Origin: Flammeovirga sp. SJP92
GTDB taxonomy: Bacteria; Bacteroidota; Bacteroidia; Cytophagales; Flammeovirgaceae
Assembly: GCF_001583495.1 (NCBI RefSeq)
Contig: NZ_LQAQ01000061.1
Span: 496,001 to 560,000, forward strand
DNA length: 64,000 nucleotides
Direction: 5' to 3'
A model generated the notes under the pieces. It had not been told where the DNA came from. It did not search any database and was given only the letters and a program-made list of their open reading frames with translations. The position numbers were made by a program, and so were the translations under genes. How positions within the stretch are numbered: the first letter of the stretch is position 1; every line of letters starts with the position of its first letter. Shown one piece after another: positions 62,151 through 64,000 of the stretch.

Positions 62151-63269
62151 ATGAAGACTAAATTATTCTCTTTGATCGCTCCTCTAATGGTAGCAGGTTC
62201 AATGGCTTTTGCTCAAGATAACTATGACAACGCTGAAGTTCAAGCAACAGAAACTACCGAGGAAGCAACTGAAGAAGAAGCTGATAAATTATCTATTTCA
62301 GGTTCAGTAGATTTATACTACAACTATGACTTTGCTGGATTACAAAGTCCAAACATTCCTGTATCATTCAATGAAGCTCAAAATTCAATTGGGTTAGGTA
62401 TGGCAAATGTTATTCTATCACAGTCTCTAGGTAAAGCATCATTTGTGGCTGATTTATCTTTCGGTCCAAGAAGTAATGGTTCAATTGGTGACGGAAACTT
62501 CCACATCCAAAACTTATATGCTTCATACCAATTAAGCGAAAAACTTTCAGCTACAGCTGGTTTCATGGGTACATTTGTTGGTTATGAAGTAATTTCTCCA
62601 ACAGGTAACTTCAACTACTCTACTTCTTACTTATTCTCGAATGGTCCTTTCCAAAATGCTGGTTTAAAGTTTGATTATTCTTTCTCAGACAAAGTAGCAT
62701 TAATGTTAGGTGTATTCACTAACGAGTGGGATTCATACAGTGCATCTCCAGAATTAGGTATGAGTGGTTTAGGTGCTCAATTATATGTTGCTCCAGCTGA
62801 CGGTTTAGATTTATACTTCAATGGTTTCTACTCTTCAACAAGAACTGTTGTTGATTTAACAGCAGGTTACCAAATCTCTGACGAGTTCTACTTAGGATTA
62901 AACGCAGCTTGGGCTGACAAGTCTGATGCTTACACAGATGCAAGCGAAGGATTTTACGCTGATCAATTATACACAGGTGTAGCAACTTACTTACAATATG
63001 CATTCTCTGAGACATTTGCTTTAGGTGCTCGTTATGAGTATTTCAAAGACAATGCTAAAGTATATGACTCAGAAGCAAAAAATTCAAGCACTGACAACTT
63101 TGTAGCTGTTAACGCATTCACTTTATCAGGAAACATTGCATTAGGTCCATTAATGGTAATTCCAGAATTAAGAATGGATTCTGCTGATATGGATATCTTC
63201 TCTAACAGTGACAACGAAGCAACTGGTTCAGCTACTCAAGGTACTTTAGCAGTTGTATATGCATTCTAG
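62151..63269 (+). CDS. Outer membrane porin (BBP2/OmpL-like)
   Basis: 372 aa from the ATG at 62151; a GTG 18 codons upstream is unlikely. Signal peptide MKTKLFSLIAPLMVAGSMAFA, then an acidic linker (TEEATEEEADK) and a beta-barrel of about 14-16 strands beginning SISGSVDLYYNYDF and ending LAVVYAF. It resembles the barrel porin-2 family that often sits next to amtB or glutamine synthetase in Bacteroidota. Its likely role is outer membrane uptake of small nitrogen compounds. Highly optimised codons. Confidence 0.85.
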   Translation: MKTKLFSLIAPLMVAGSMAFAQDNYDNAEVQATETTEEATEEEADKLSISGSVDLYYNYDFAGLQSPNIPVSFNEAQNSIGLGMANVILSQSLGKASFVADLSFGPRSNGSIGDGNFHIQNLYASYQLSEKLSATAGFMGTFVGYEVISPTGNFNYSTSYLFSNGPFQNAGLKFDYSFSDKVALMLGVFTNEWDSYSASPELGMSGLGAQLYVAPADGLDLYFNGFYSSTRTVVDLTAGYQISDEFYLGLNAAWADKSDAYTDASEGFYADQLYTGVATYLQYAFSETFALGARYEYFKDNAKVYDSEAKNSSTDNFVAVNAFTLSGNIALGPLMVIPELRMDSADMDIFSNSDNEATGSATQGTLAVVYAF

Positions 63270-63704
63270 TAATTAATTATTATAGATACATAAATAGAAG
63301 CCGGTGCGAATTTTCGCATCGGCTTTCTTTTTTACCCTATCTCCTATAAAAAACACCCTAACCCACAAAATTTACAATTACATTTCAAACAAATAGGGTA
63401 ATTTTATAATCACATATCCCTAAAAACTTACTTTTTAAACTGCAAAAAGATATTTTTTAAAGAAATTTCACCTTCAATCAAAATCTTCAAAAATTCACAG
63501 TGTTTTTTAAAAAAATCATTAATTAGCACCTACTTAGATTAGAATTTACCCATAAATTCAATTTTTTCTTGATTTTTTTAAAAATCGGAGTGATATTTAC
63601 ACCGTAAACAAATTATAACGACTTCTGCTAATGAACAAACTTCCTAACCTACTATTAGCGTTATTTAGAGCGTTCTAGCAATAGTTTTTTAATCTCACAT
63701 TACA
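63270..63704. other. Intergenic region before glnN
   Basis: Holds the porin terminator (63298-63333) and about 370 bp of AT-rich leader. A CTTGA at 63568-63572 and GATATTTA about 20 bp later could be the glnN promoter. No gene is visible. Confidence 0.5.
63298..63333 (+). terminator. Porin gene terminator
   Basis: AAGCCGGTGCGAA (63298-63310) pairs with TTCGCATCGGCTT (63313-63325), with a T-run after. Confidence 0.9.
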
Positions 63705-64000
63705 ATGACAAATCTTCGTTTTAACGCCCTTGAGACAGCTTCAGCTAGAACAGCAAAAGAAGTTGAAGCACCGTCTAACAAAATCTCAGATTATTTTGGC
63801 GAGGACTGTTTCGGTCTTCCTCAAATGAAAGCTGCACTTGCTCCAGCTATCTACAAGAAAGTAGAATCTGCAGTAAAGTATGGTACTAAAATCGACGAAG
63901 CTACTGCTGACGCTGTTGCATCTGCAGTAATGACATGGGCCGTTTCTAAAGGTGTTACACACCACACTCACTGGTTCCAACCACTAACTGGATCTTCTGC
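63705..64000 (+). CDS. glnN: Glutamine synthetase type III, N-terminal part
   Basis: Starts MTNLRFNALETASARTAKEVEA and continues through ISDYFGEDCFGLPQMKAAL and THHTHWFQPLTG to the window edge (98 residues). These blocks are specific for the GSIII family, whose members are about 730 aa. It makes glutamine from glutamate and ammonium. Together with amtB and the porin it forms a nitrogen-assimilation block. The gene is cut by the right edge. Confidence 0.93.
   Translation, partial: MTNLRFNALETASARTAKEVEAPSNKISDYFGEDCFGLPQMKAALAPAIYKKVESAVKYGTKIDEATADAVASAVMTWAVSKGVTHHTHWFQPLTGSS

Noticed and set aside
1-64000. CRISPR arrays, tRNA or rRNA genes
   Set aside because: No regularly spaced direct repeats, and no cloverleaf or conserved rRNA segment was recognised by eye in any intergenic region.
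1-64000. Frequent AAGTACT/AGTACTT in intergenic DNA as a regulatory motif
   Set aside because: At this AT content the palindrome AGTACT is expected about once per 3 kb, so its recurrence alone is not significant. Only copies backed by longer alignment were kept as repeats.

Overview
The window is AT-rich DNA from a member of the Bacteroidota. It carries many secreted proteins with type IX secretion system (T9SS) sorting tails, promoters of the TTTG-N19-TAnnTTTG kind, a GSIII-type glutamine synthetase and many intrinsic terminators. A marine Cytophagales such as Flammeovirga would fit, but that is inference. I see no rRNA, tRNA, CRISPR array, transposase or phage structural gene.

Layout. 1-5.2 kb: start of an unknown gene, a RecE-like PD-(D/E)XK nuclease, and the two-gene bacterial RNA repair operon hen1-pnkp. 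5.2-10.8 kb: an acyl-CoA synthetase and a large secreted subtilase. 10.9-14.5 kb: a Kdo operon, kdsB - kdsA - transaldolase/CBS fusion - KdsC-like phosphatase. 14.7-18 kb: metF, a polytopic membrane protein and a citrulline hydrolase. 18-22.3 kb: four near-identical promoter/terminator cassettes. Two contain only a probable small RNA and two encode paralogous secreted 204-aa proteins. This region also holds nested miniature repeats. 22.3-29 kb: radC, T9SS cargo, an outer membrane protein, a PTPS-folE pair and oxyR. 29.3-39.2 kb: a YdiJ-like flavoprotein, a Rossmann protein, a lipoprotein-helicase pair, a Dph6-like PP-loop protein and cysS. 39.5-45.3 kb: four tandem secreted T9SS paralogues. 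45.3-55.3 kb: an AlbA_2 protein, accC with a lipoprotein, a TPR protein, a helical protein of unknown role and a MacB-type ABC exporter. 55.6-57.7 kb: a small protein and two secreted paralogues. 57.9-64 kb: topB, then a nitrogen-assimilation block amtB - porin - glnN (the last cut by the window edge).

The most interesting points. (1) The Kdo operon lacks a SIS-domain arabinose-5-phosphate isomerase (KdsD). In its place is a protein whose C-terminal CBS pair looks like that of KdsD but whose N-terminal catalytic domain is a transaldolase/fructose-6-phosphate-aldolase barrel with altered active-site residues. This may be an unrecognised source of arabinose 5-phosphate. (2) The four cassettes at 18.1-22.3 kb share an operator array (AAGTGTA/TACACTT) at identical distances from the promoter, plus a conserved 3' UTR and terminator. 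Two of them appear to make roughly 135-nt noncoding RNAs. (3) A 163-bp element with 22-bp terminal inverted repeats is nested inside a 110-bp repeat, and the matching empty site is present elsewhere in the window.
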